Source of the DNA: Alcanivorax sp. 1008
GTDB taxonomy: Bacteria > Pseudomonadota > Gammaproteobacteria > Pseudomonadales > Alcanivoracaceae
Length of the DNA: 64,000 nucleotides
NCBI RefSeq assembly: GCF_020667895.1
Contig: NZ_JAFMPS010000003.1
Span: 63,586-127,585 of the forward strand
Reading direction: 5' to 3'
Shown here one piece after another: positions 44,678-53,428 of this stretch. The translations under genes were made by a program, and so were the position numbers. Numbering within the stretch: position 1 is the stretch's first letter; each line of letters starts with the position of its first letter. Under the pieces are notes generated by a model. That model made no database searches, was not told the DNA's origin, and saw only the letters and a list, made by a program, of their open reading frames with translations.

Positions 44678-45720
44678 TGCGGGAAGATGTGCGCGAGTAC
44701 TACGGTCAGACATTGCAGAGTAGCAGTGACCTGCAGACCAATGCTTGCTGCGATCAGATACCGCCAGACTGGCTCAAGCCTGTGCTGGCGCAGCTGCATG
44801 ATGAGGTAGTCAATCGTTATTATGGCTGTGGCCTGGTGGCGCCGCAGTTATTGGAAGGCATGCGCGTACTGGATCTCGGTTGTGGTAGCGGCCGTGATGT
44901 CTATGTGCTTTCGGCGCTGGTTGGTGAGCATGGCGAGGTGGTCGGTGTGGACATGACCCCGGAGCAGCTTGAAGTAGCCGAGCGCCACAAGGACTTTCAT
45001 CGGCAGGCATTCGGTCATGGTAAGAGTAACGTCCGTTTTCTGCATGGCTATATTGAGCAGCTTGACCTGTTGGGGCTGCCGGACAACTACTTCGATATTG
45101 TTGTTTCGAATTGCGTTATCAATCTTAGTCCAGACAAGGAGAGAGTCCTGCGCGAAGTGCACCGTGTGCTAAAGCCAGGCGGCGAAATGTACTTCTCCGA
45201 TGTCTATGCGGACCGTCGTATTGCAGAGCCTTTGCGGCAGGACCCTGTGCTATACGGCGAGTGCCTCTCCGGTGCGCTTTACTGGAATGATTTTATTACG
45301 CTATCCAAAAAGGCGGGCTTCGCCGATCCTCGGCTGGTGGAGGATCGTCCAATTACCATCGCCAATGATGAGATCGGAGCCAAGCTGGCGCCGACCAGGT
45401 TCTGGTCCGCCACCTACCGGCTATTCAAGCTTGAGGGGCTGGAGCCAGCCTGCGAGGATTACGGTCAGGCAGTTATCTATCGCGGCACGGTGCCCGGTTC
45501 TGCCCAACAATTTATGCTTGATGGGCATCATTTGATTGAACGGGGCAAGGTGTTCCCTGTTTGTGGTAATACCTGGCATATGCTCAGTGGTACTCGCTTC
45601 CGCGAGCATTTCGATTTTATCGGCAACTTTGACACTCATTACGGCATTTTTCTGGGTTGCGGAACCAGTGTGCCGTTTTCGGATGATGCGGGCGCCAGTG
45701 TGGGTCCTTCTTGCTGTTGA
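44677..45720 (+). CDS. arsM: ArsM-like arsenite S-adenosylmethionine methyltransferase
   Basis: 347 residues. The SAM site is VLDLGCGSGRDVYVLS. The cysteines expected for As(III) binding are present: C24/C25 near the start, C51, C146 in VSNCVINLSPDK and C196 in YGECLSGALY, and a Cys-Cys pair ends the protein. ArsM methylates arsenite. There is no ArsR or ars transporter gene nearby, so a different thiol-binding substrate cannot be excluded. It is tightly linked to the redoxin and radical SAM genes. Confidence 0.85.
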   Translation: MREDVREYYGQTLQSSSDLQTNACCDQIPPDWLKPVLAQLHDEVVNRYYGCGLVAPQLLEGMRVLDLGCGSGRDVYVLSALVGEHGEVVGVDMTPEQLEVAERHKDFHRQAFGHGKSNVRFLHGYIEQLDLLGLPDNYFDIVVSNCVINLSPDKERVLREVHRVLKPGGEMYFSDVYADRRIAEPLRQDPVLYGECLSGALYWNDFITLSKKAGFADPRLVEDRPITIANDEIGAKLAPTRFWSATYRLFKLEGLEPACEDYGQAVIYRGTVPGSAQQFMLDGHHLIERGKVFPVCGNTWHMLSGTRFREHFDFIGNFDTHYGIFLGCGTSVPFSDDAGASVGPSCC

Positions 45721-45729
45721 GGCACGATT

Positions 45730-46641
45730 ATGCAAATGATTCGTACTGAAAGCTGGTATCGCACGCCGAACGACGATCCGCGTGGCTACATTGAAAGTGA
45801 CTCCCTGCGAGAACTTTGGTTTCACACTGGAACTGCCTGCAATCTGGCTTGCCCATTCTGCCTTGAAGGCTCGAAGCCGGGGGATGACCGCCTTGGTTTG
45901 ATGACACTGGATGATGTGGTGCCATTTATTGATGAGGCCTGTGAGCTTGGTGTTGGGCAGTTTTCTTTTACTGGTGGTGAGCCCTTCGTGGCCAAGCAAT
46001 TCCCTCGAATTCTCCAGTATGCAGCGGCGCGCAAGCCCTGTTTGGTTCTTACCAATGGCACACGGCCGTTGCTGCAACGCATGGATGAAGTGCTGCCGCT
46101 GGCCGAAGCAGCAAATCCGGTGTCATTTCGCATCAGTATCGATTATCCCGATGTGGTCAGACATGAGGCAGGTCGTGGGGATGGCACTTTTGTGGAATCT
46201 TTGCAGGCTTTGCGCGAATTAAGTGCAGGGGGTTTCGCTGTGTCGGTGGCGCGGCAGTGGGAGCCTGATGAGAATACTGTAGAGGTTGAGCAGGCATACC
46301 AGAAAATTTTTGCTGATAATGGAATTCCTGATGCGATCCGTCTGGTTTCCTTTCCCGACTTTGCCACACCAGGTACTGAGCGTGTGACACCGCATATAAC
46401 CGAAAGCTGCATGACCACCTATCACACGGCGGAAAGTCGTGCCGGTTTTATGTGTGCCTTCAGTCGAATGGTGGTCAAGGATAAGGGCAAGATGCGGGTT
46501 TATGCCTGCACCCTGGTGGATGATGATCCGAGTTATGATCTCGGCGCTACCTTGCGGGATAGTCTGAATCAGCGAATTATGATGAAGCATCACCGCTGTT
46601 TTACCTGCTTCAAGTTTGGTGCTTCCTGCAGTGAGCTGTGA
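45730..46641 (+). CDS. radical SAM protein of unknown function, linked to arsM
   Basis: 303 residues. The cluster motif is CNLACPFC (C37, C41, C44) and the SAM-binding motif is FTGGEPF. A C-terminal Cys group (VYACTLVDD, HHRCFTCFKFGASC) could hold an auxiliary cluster, in SPASM fashion. ArsS, the arsenosugar radical SAM enzyme, also follows arsM in many bacteria, but the motifs here differ from the ArsS pattern as I remember it. Function remains open. Convergent with recQ, 31 bases apart. Confidence 0.8.
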   Translation: MQMIRTESWYRTPNDDPRGYIESDSLRELWFHTGTACNLACPFCLEGSKPGDDRLGLMTLDDVVPFIDEACELGVGQFSFTGGEPFVAKQFPRILQYAAARKPCLVLTNGTRPLLQRMDEVLPLAEAANPVSFRISIDYPDVVRHEAGRGDGTFVESLQALRELSAGGFAVSVARQWEPDENTVEVEQAYQKIFADNGIPDAIRLVSFPDFATPGTERVTPHITESCMTTYHTAESRAGFMCAFSRMVVKDKGKMRVYACTLVDDDPSYDLGATLRDSLNQRIMMKHHRCFTCFKFGASCSEL

Positions 46642-46672
46642 AAACACAGCTCCATAGAATCAGGCCAGACAA

Positions 46673-48481
46673 TCAAGCTGGATATTCAAACTCCCGGATG
46701 ACCTCAAGAAACTGGCCGCCAAATCGCTCCAGCTTGACGTCACCCACGCCACTTACACTAAGCATGGCACTGGCAGTTGTTGGGCGTTGCTCAAGCATGT
46801 CGCGTAAGGTGGCGTCGTTGAAAATAACGTAGGGTGGAACACCGTGCTCTTCGGCCAGACGTTTGCGGCAACTGCGAAGTGCCTGCCACAGCTCGCGGTC
46901 AGCAGGCTCGATATCCTGATGACGGCGTTTGCTGCTGGCAGCTGCAATAGGCACGGAGACCTTGTCACGGCGCAGAGAGATTTTTTCTTCTCCCCGCAGA
47001 ATGGCCCTGCAGCGCTCTGTTAACCGCAGGGTGCCAAAACCATCCGGGTCCACGTCCAGATAGCCCTGAGCGACAAGCTGGCGCATGATTGCCCGCCACT
47101 CATCCTGACCGAGTTCGCGGCCAATGCCCCAGGTGGATAGCTTGTCATGGCCAGCGCTGGTGACTTTCTCACTGCTACTGCCACGCAGTACCTCAATCAC
47201 ATGGATAGCGCCGTAGCGTTGGCCGGTGCGATAGACGCAGGACAGGGCTTTCTGTACCGCTTCTGTGGCGTCCCAGGTATCCGGTGGGGTCAGGCAGTTA
47301 TCGCAGTTGCCGCAGGGTTTCGGTAGTTCATCGCCGAAGTAGCGTAACAGTGCCTGACGTCGGCAACTGGTGATCTCACACAGGCCGAGCATGGCATTGA
47401 GGCGCTGCTGCTCGTGCCGTTTGAATTCTTCACTCCCCTCCGAGCCTGCCATCATCTGGCGCAGCTTTACTACATCTTCCAGGCCATACAGCAACAGGGC
47501 GGTGGCCGGATCGCCATCACGCCCGGCGCGGCCGGTTTCCTGATAGTAGGCCTCGATACTTTTCGGCAGGTCCAGATGAGCAACAAAGCGTACGTCGGGT
47601 TTATCGATGCCCATACCGAAAGCAATAGTGGCCACCATGATGACGCTGTCTTCGCGGAGAAAACGTTTTTGATGGGTGGCGCGCAGGCTGGCGGGAAGGC
47701 CCGCATGATAGGGCAGGGCAGTGAAGCCTTCGCCGCTCAGCCATTCGGCGGTTTGCTCGACTTTCGCCCGGCTCAGGCAATAGACGATGCCGGCATTACT
47801 GCTTTGCTCCTCACGCAGGAAGCGTAGCAACTGCTGGCGAGGCTTGTCTTTCTGACGTATGCGGTACTGGATATTGGGCCGGTCGAAGCCGCTAATGAAT
47901 TGTTGCGCCTTGTGCAGTGACAAGCGCTCGGTAATCTCGTCACGGGTGCGGGCGTCGGCGGTGGCCGTCAGTGCAATGCGAGGGATGTTCGGGAACTGCT
48001 CCTGCAAAACGTTCAGGCGCAGGTAGTCGGCACGGAAATCATGCCCCCACTGGGCCACGCAGTGGGCCTCGTCGATGGCGAACAGGGCAATCTGGCAGCT
48101 GGCAAGCAAGGCAAGAGTGCGAGGCTGGATCAGCCGCTCCGGCGCTACGTAGAGCATGTCCAGCTCGCCTTGTTGCAGCGCTTGCTCAGTCTGCCATACC
48201 TCGGCAGCGCTCAGTGTGGAGTTAAGGAAGCCAGCCCGGACCCCCAGTTCGCGCAGGGCACTGACCTGATCTTGCATCAGGGCAATCAGTGGGCTGATCA
48301 CTACACCGACGCCCTCGCGGGCCAGTGCAGGAATCTGGTAGCACAGTGATTTACCGCCGCCGGTGGGCATCACTACCAGCGCATCACCGCCACCGATCAG
48401 ACTATCGATAATCGCCTGCTGGGGGCCGCGAAAGCTGCTGTAGCCAAAGGTGTGTTGGAGAATATGGTGGGCATCAGTCAT
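46673..48481 (-). CDS. recQ: ATP-dependent DNA helicase RecQ
   Basis: 602 residues from ATG 48481 ([13 protein letters not shown]); the longer frame upstream is not conserved in kind. Helicase motifs: [51 protein letters not shown] and [10 protein letters not shown]. The zinc site [21 protein letters not shown] and a C-terminal HRDC domain are present. It unwinds DNA during RecF-pathway repair. Confidence 0.96.
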   Translation of the reverse strand: MTDAHHILQHTFGYSSFRGPQQAIIDSLIGGGDALVVMPTGGGKSLCYQIPALAREGVGVVISPLIALMQDQVSALRELGVRAGFLNSTLSAAEVWQTEQALQQGELDMLYVAPERLIQPRTLALLASCQIALFAIDEAHCVAQWGHDFRADYLRLNVLQEQFPNIPRIALTATADARTRDEITERLSLHKAQQFISGFDRPNIQYRIRQKDKPRQQLLRFLREEQSSNAGIVYCLSRAKVEQTAEWLSGEGFTALPYHAGLPASLRATHQKRFLREDSVIMVATIAFGMGIDKPDVRFVAHLDLPKSIEAYYQETGRAGRDGDPATALLLYGLEDVVKLRQMMAGSEGSEEFKRHEQQRLNAMLGLCEITSCRRQALLRYFGDELPKPCGNCDNCLTPPDTWDATEAVQKALSCVYRTGQRYGAIHVIEVLRGSSSEKVTSAGHDKLSTWGIGRELGQDEWRAIMRQLVAQGYLDVDPDGFGTLRLTERCRAILRGEEKISLRRDKVSVPIAAASSKRRHQDIEPADRELWQALRSCRKRLAEEHGVPPYVIFNDATLRDMLEQRPTTASAMLSVSGVGDVKLERFGGQFLEVIREFEYPA

Positions 48482-48659
48482 GGGGGGCGAGTATAGCTGT
48501 TGCGAGCGCCACATGCAGAACCGCGGCGAATCAGGTATAAAGCCAGCGCTACAAGGTTGTCGCACGCTACAGAGCAAAGACCGTGCATGGTTCACGGTGT
48601 TCTTGCGCCGTATGGCCGAGGATGCTCACACATTGGTACTGCCCGAGCTGCACAGACGT

Positions 48660-49535
48660 ATGGTTTCTGTCCTTCCCCGCTGGTCGACGATTGTCTTGAC
48701 CTCCTTTTGCCTGCTGGCAACTGGTTGCACAGCTTTGCGCGAAAATGCCCCGGATTCACTGGCGGCACTTATTGACCGAGCTATGCCGCCGGCGCAAGTG
48801 GCCGGGCTGGATTTTCAGTCAATTGAGACTCTGGGTGTCCATGGCTCCTGTGATGTGCTGGCCGAGATGTGGCGGCAGAACCGAACTGTCCCGCGGCGTG
48901 AGCTGGAAGGCCGTTTACTGCCAACCTGCGAGGCTGACGTGCAGGCAGCGCTTGCCCGTCAGCGCGAGGCGCAGCGTCTTGATGGGCTGATTGAGGAGGC
49001 TTGGCAGGCACTGCTGGCCCGTCGCGAGCAGCAACGCTTGCTCACGGAGCGTCGTCAGCTTGAGGAGGGTCTGCGACGCCGCCAGATGCAGAAGCAGCAA
49101 GCCAGAGAGGAGCAGATCAAGCAGCAAATGGCCACGCGGCAATCTCGTATTGAGTCATTGGCAGTGGCCTTGCAGGCGGCTGCAGTTCATCAGGCGCTGG
49201 CCGAGTTGAACGTGCAGGACAAGTCATTGGCTTACAGCGCTGGACAGGTGTCAGAACGTAGCTTGAGTAATTTCCTTGCCTGCGTGGAAATCGCTTACCC
49301 GAACCAAGGTTACAAGATTCGCCGCGATGGTCGCCGGCTGGTGGTGATCGCCGAGAAGGCGGCCCTACCCAGAGGGCGCATGCCAATAGAGCTGCGCTTT
49401 ACCGAGAATGAAGGCTACTGGTTGCTGACTTTTCTTAAGGTGGCAGAGATTACCGCCAGTAACGCTCAGGACCGCTTCATCCTGGCCCAGAATCTGGTGG
49501 CCCAGAGCTGTTATGGCGAAGACGGCCTGCTCTAG
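48660..49535 (+). CDS. predicted coiled-coil lipoprotein of unknown function
   Basis: 291 residues from ATG 48660, chosen because it gives a clean type II signal (VLPRWSTIVLTSFCLLATGC); an ATG at 48612 is also in frame. A central coiled coil (about 90-185) rich in Glu/Arg/Gln is followed by a globular C-terminal region (SNFLACVEIAYPNQGYKIRR). I do not recognise the family. Its stop shares the tetranucleotide CTAG with the stop of the convergent ParA gene. Confidence 0.75.
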   Translation: MVSVLPRWSTIVLTSFCLLATGCTALRENAPDSLAALIDRAMPPAQVAGLDFQSIETLGVHGSCDVLAEMWRQNRTVPRRELEGRLLPTCEADVQAALARQREAQRLDGLIEEAWQALLARREQQRLLTERRQLEEGLRRRQMQKQQAREEQIKQQMATRQSRIESLAVALQAAAVHQALAELNVQDKSLAYSAGQVSERSLSNFLACVEIAYPNQGYKIRRDGRRLVVIAEKAALPRGRMPIELRFTENEGYWLLTFLKVAEITASNAQDRFILAQNLVAQSCYGEDGLL

Positions 49536-50284
49536 CCATGCAGCTTGAGCTTGCCAGCCAGTTCAAACCATAGATGACGGTAAGCGCGCGCAGCCGGAGT
49601 ATGGCTGGCAAACTCACCGACAGGCGCCCGATGCTCGCCCATCTGCTCCACATGGGTGGAGTAGGGGATGTAGGTCTGCAGGCCTCCGCGCATGGCGGCC
49701 GGCGGTTTGGCGATCATTTCCAGATGCAGCAGGCGGCGCCGGTCGACCATGTTGAAAAATGGCAGCACCTTCAGGTTTCCGTAGTTTTTCTCTTTCAGCC
49801 ATGTCCTGACCTGTTCCAGCGAGCGTAGTGACAGGTGGCTGGGAATGACCGGTATTACCAGCACATCGGCGGCGGCAAATATGCTTTCTGCCAGTGGGCT
49901 CAGGGTGGGCGGGCAGTCCAATAGCGTTAGTCGATAGTGCTCGCCAAGGGGTTCGATGAGCTTCTTCAAGGCGCTACGAGGGTTGCCTGCCTCACTGAGT
50001 TTGATGTCCAGGTTGCGCAGGGTGATGTCCGATGGGATCACATCCAGGCCTTCCCAGCGCGTGCCGACCTTGAGCCGGCCGATCGGCTGGCGACCCTTGA
50101 GAAGACTGCCCGCTTTATAGCCCTTTTCGTTATCCGCTCCCAAATAGAAGCTGGCGGCGCCCTGTGGGTCCAGGTCCCACAGTAGGGTTCGGTGTTTCCA
50201 GCGTGCTGCGTGCCAGGCGAGATTGACGGCAGTAGAGGTCTTTCCGACCCCACCTTTCAGGTTATAGAAGGCAATGGTATGCAT
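49532..50284 (-). CDS. orphan ParA-type ATPase
   Basis: 250 residues from ATG 50284 (MHTIAFYNLKGGVGKTST). Deviant Walker A KGGVGKTST with the signature Lys, the LLWDLDPQGAASF motif, and LLDCPPTLSPL as Walker B. No ParB or centromere-like repeats are nearby, so it is not a partition cassette but a stand-alone positioning or cellulose/chemotaxis-type MinD/ParA relative. Promoter region is shared with the divergent DUF4062 gene. Confidence 0.88.
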   Translation of the reverse strand: MHTIAFYNLKGGVGKTSTAVNLAWHAARWKHRTLLWDLDPQGAASFYLGADNEKGYKAGSLLKGRQPIGRLKVGTRWEGLDVIPSDITLRNLDIKLSEAGNPRSALKKLIEPLGEHYRLTLLDCPPTLSPLAESIFAAADVLVIPVIPSHLSLRSLEQVRTWLKEKNYGNLKVLPFFNMVDRRRLLHLEMIAKPPAAMRGGLQTYIPYSTHVEQMGEHRAPVGEFASHTPAARAYRHLWFELAGKLKLHG

Positions 50285-50433
50285 GCTGCTCCTTGCTCTG
50301 CGGCCCCTTTTTCTTGGCAGGCTAGCATGGCCGGCGGAGGATGTCCGCTCCTGTTCGGGTTGTGGATGATCGGCAAAGGGGATTAAATACACGCCTACCG
50401 CCGCATTAATGTGATCTCTCCCCGGGGCTCTTC

Positions 50434-51462
50434 GTGACCAGCGACAAGAAGTATCAGGTGTTTGTCAGCTCAACCTTTGCAGACCTGCAGGATGCCCGGC
50501 AGGAGCTGATGATGGCTCTGCTCTCCATGGGTATGATTCCCACGGGGATGGAGCTCTATCCCTCTGAGCAGAATAACCAGTGGCCGATGATCCAGAAGGT
50601 CATCAATGAATGTGACTACTATGTTGTGCTGGTGGGTGGGCGTTATGGCTCGTTGTCGCCCATTGGCCTGAGCTATACCCACCGTGAATATGTCTATGCA
50701 GCCACCAAGAAAAAGCCGGTGATTGCCTTTCTACACGACCATCCCGAGTCGTTGACGCCTGATCGTCGCGAAACCACTCGCGAGGGCGATGTGCGGTTCC
50801 GTGATTTTCGCAAGCTGGTGCAGGAAAAGGCCGCCATTTTTCGTCACTGGAGCAACCCTGCGGACCTCGCCGAGGTGGTGCGCAAGTCCATGCCGGTATT
50901 GATTCGCCAGAACCCGGCCCCCGGCTGGGTGCGTGCAGGTCAGGTGGCAGACCTATCTCAGGTACGTGAAGTTCAGGATCTGAAGAAACGCATTGAGGAT
51001 CTGGAAAGAGAAAAAAGTGAATTGACTGCCGGCTGGCGGCCACCGCTGGACACACTGGCTCGCGGCAGTGACAGCGTAACCCTTCAGTACAGTTGCAACG
51101 CCTATATTAAGGGTGACTGCAAGGTCACCATGGCCGACAGCAAGATGACCTGGGACCAGGTGTTTGCGGCAGTGGGCCCGCAGATGATGAATGAAGTGCC
51201 CGAGGCCGTAATGCGCGAGGCATTGGAGGAAGCCATTGCCGCTCGGGCTCTGGTCGATGTCCAGCAGTTGATGCCGAAAGCACATGCGGTGCGCAATGTG
51301 GTGTTGTCTACGGCATCATTCAATCAGGTCAAGATTCAATTACGGGCACTGGGCCTGATTCGTAAGAATCCGGCGCGTGAAGCCACCGGCCAGATCTGGT
51401 GGCAGCTGACGCCGCATGGTGATCACACCATGACACAGGTGCTGTCGCTTATTCGTAGTTAA
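50434..51462 (+). CDS. DUF4062 protein with coiled coil and winged-helix-like C-terminus
   Basis: 342 residues from GTG 50434. The DUF4062 domain covers about 6-160 (YQVFVSSTFADLQDARQELM, then CDYYVVLVGGRYGSLSP), a TIR-like fold often found in defence proteins. A coiled coil (DLKKRIEDLEREKSEL) leads to a C-terminal region ending in a winged-helix-like unit (KIQLRALGLIRKNPAREATG, then IWWQLTPHGDH). A sensor or effector role in defence is possible but not shown. Convergent with the liu operon. Confidence 0.85.
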   Translation: MTSDKKYQVFVSSTFADLQDARQELMMALLSMGMIPTGMELYPSEQNNQWPMIQKVINECDYYVVLVGGRYGSLSPIGLSYTHREYVYAATKKKPVIAFLHDHPESLTPDRRETTREGDVRFRDFRKLVQEKAAIFRHWSNPADLAEVVRKSMPVLIRQNPAPGWVRAGQVADLSQVREVQDLKKRIEDLEREKSELTAGWRPPLDTLARGSDSVTLQYSCNAYIKGDCKVTMADSKMTWDQVFAAVGPQMMNEVPEAVMREALEEAIAARALVDVQQLMPKAHAVRNVVLSTASFNQVKIQLRALGLIRKNPAREATGQIWWQLTPHGDHTMTQVLSLIRS

Positions 51463-51478
51463 ATCTGGCCGCCCCGAT

Positions 51479-53428
51479 TTATTGATTTAGTTCGGGGCGA
51501 TCACGGAAGTACTGTAGCGCCTCCGGGTTGGCCAGTGCACCCTGATTGGTTACCGGTCGGCCATGAATCACTTCTCTCACTGCCAGCTCGACAATTTTCC
51601 CGCTGACGGTTCTCGGAATAGCTTCCACCTGAAGGATTTTAGCTGGTACATGGCGTGGACTGGCTCCGTCTCGTATGGCTCTGCGAATCCGGGCCTGTAG
51701 CTGTTCGCTCATTTGATATTCCGGTTGCAGTACTACAAACAGCACTACCCGCACATCACCTTGCCAGTCCTGACCAACTACTATGCTTTCACGAATTTCC
51801 GTCAGAGCTTCTACCTGCCGGTAAATTTCCGCCGTGCCAATGCGTACCCCTCCCGGGTTTAGGACGGCATCACTGCGACCATGAATAATGAGTCCAGTGT
51901 GATCTTCATGGGGCCGTGTTTCTGCGTAGTCACCATGGGCCCAGACATTTTCGAAGCGGCTGAAGTAAGCACGCTGGTATTTGCTGCCGTCTGGATCGTT
52001 CCAGAAACCAATCGGCATGGAGGGAAATGGGGTGCGGCAGACCAACTCGCCTTTTTGATTATCTACTGATATACCGGCGTCACTATATACGGCCACATCC
52101 ATTGCCAAGCCAAGACATTGCAGTTCGCCACGGAATACCGGTAATAGAGGGTTGCCCAAGGCAAAGCAGGAGACGATATCCGTACCCCCGGAAATCGATG
52201 CTACCAGTAGATCGGCTTTCACATCTCGATAGATATAATCGTAGCTTTCATGCAGTAGCGGTGAGCCCGTGGAGAACAGGACTTGCAACGTTTTCAAAGA
52301 ATGCTTCTGCATAGGTTTCAAACCAGACTTTTCCACCGCCTGAATAAATTTGGCGCTGGTGCCAAAGTGACTGATCTGCTCGGCATCAATCAAGTCGAAT
52401 AGCCTGGCGGTGTCTGGCCATGCCGGGTTGCCATCATAGAGCACGATACTGGCTCCGGCCTGTAAGCCCGACACCAGCCAGTTCCACATCATCCAGCCAC
52501 AGGTGGTGAAATAGAAAAGTCGGTCTTTGGCGCCGATATCACTGTGAAGTTGCAGCTCTTTGGCATGTTGAAGCAGGGTGCCACCGGCACCATGGACGAT
52601 GCATTTCGGTACCCCAGTAGTGCCAGATGAATAGAGGATATATAGCGGGTGTTCGAAGGGTAAGCGAACAAACTCCGGAATGCCGTCAGTATCGTCTAGC
52701 CAATCCTCCAGCGTCACGCTTGGAACCGTAGTGGGGACTGATGTCTGCGCCACACAAACCAGACACTCCACCTGTAACTGATTGGCAATCTCAGATACCC
52801 GGGGAGCCAGATCGATAAGTTTGCCGTTGTAGTGATAGTGATCTGCGGCAACCAGGATACGCGGTTGTATCTGGCCGAATCGATCGAGTACCGCGCTGAC
52901 ACCAAAATCAGGCGAGCAGGACGACCAGACAGCGCCGATCCAGCTGGCGCCCAGCGCCGCAATCACAGCCTCAATGCGGTTGGGCATATAACCTGCGATA
53001 CGGTCACCTGGAGCAATGCCGTGACGTTTCAATGCAGCGGCAAAGTGTCCAGCACGTTCATATAGCTGATGCCAGTTCAGCTCAGTGCGGCTGCCGATTT
53101 CATCCACCGCAATAATTGCCAGATCGTTATCGCGACGCTTGAGCAAGTTCTCCGCAAAATTCAGTCTTGCCTCGGGAAACCAGTGACTGTCCTGAAAGCG
53201 CTCGCCGCGCTGAAGTACGGTTGTGCCCGGGTTCTCACCAACGATGTCGCAGAATTTCCAGATATGCTTCCAGAACGCATCCGGATGTGCGACGGACCAA
53301 TGATGCAGTTCCTGATAGTTATTAAGCGTGCAGTTGTGCAGTCGTTCGACGCTTTCCAGAAAGGCCTGCATGCGGCTGGCGTTGCGACGCTCTGGCGACG
53401 GGCTCCACAGAGGCATTTGCTGAGTCAT
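51479..53428 (-). CDS. acetoacetyl-CoA synthetase
   Basis: 649 residues, the usual length of acetoacetate-CoA ligase. The AMP-binding motif is ILYSSGTTGVPKCIVHG; WSSCSPDFG and the late GRSDAVLNPGGVRIGTAEIY are typical. It activates acetoacetate, the end product of leucine breakdown after HMG-CoA lyase. Last gene of the liu operon; its start overlaps the liuD stop by 4 bases. Confidence 0.93.
   Translation of the reverse strand: MTQQMPLWSPSPERRNASRMQAFLESVERLHNCTLNNYQELHHWSVAHPDAFWKHIWKFCDIVGENPGTTVLQRGERFQDSHWFPEARLNFAENLLKRRDNDLAIIAVDEIGSRTELNWHQLYERAGHFAAALKRHGIAPGDRIAGYMPNRIEAVIAALGASWIGAVWSSCSPDFGVSAVLDRFGQIQPRILVAADHYHYNGKLIDLAPRVSEIANQLQVECLVCVAQTSVPTTVPSVTLEDWLDDTDGIPEFVRLPFEHPLYILYSSGTTGVPKCIVHGAGGTLLQHAKELQLHSDIGAKDRLFYFTTCGWMMWNWLVSGLQAGASIVLYDGNPAWPDTARLFDLIDAEQISHFGTSAKFIQAVEKSGLKPMQKHSLKTLQVLFSTGSPLLHESYDYIYRDVKADLLVASISGGTDIVSCFALGNPLLPVFRGELQCLGLAMDVAVYSDAGISVDNQKGELVCRTPFPSMPIGFWNDPDGSKYQRAYFSRFENVWAHGDYAETRPHEDHTGLIIHGRSDAVLNPGGVRIGTAEIYRQVEALTEIRESIVVGQDWQGDVRVVLFVVLQPEYQMSEQLQARIRRAIRDGASPRHVPAKILQVEAIPRTVSGKIVELAVREVIHGRPVTNQGALANPEALQYFRDRPELNQ

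Noticed and set aside
49532-50284. ParA as part of a plasmid or chromosome partition system
   Set aside because: No ParB and no iteron or parS-like repeats are found near it.
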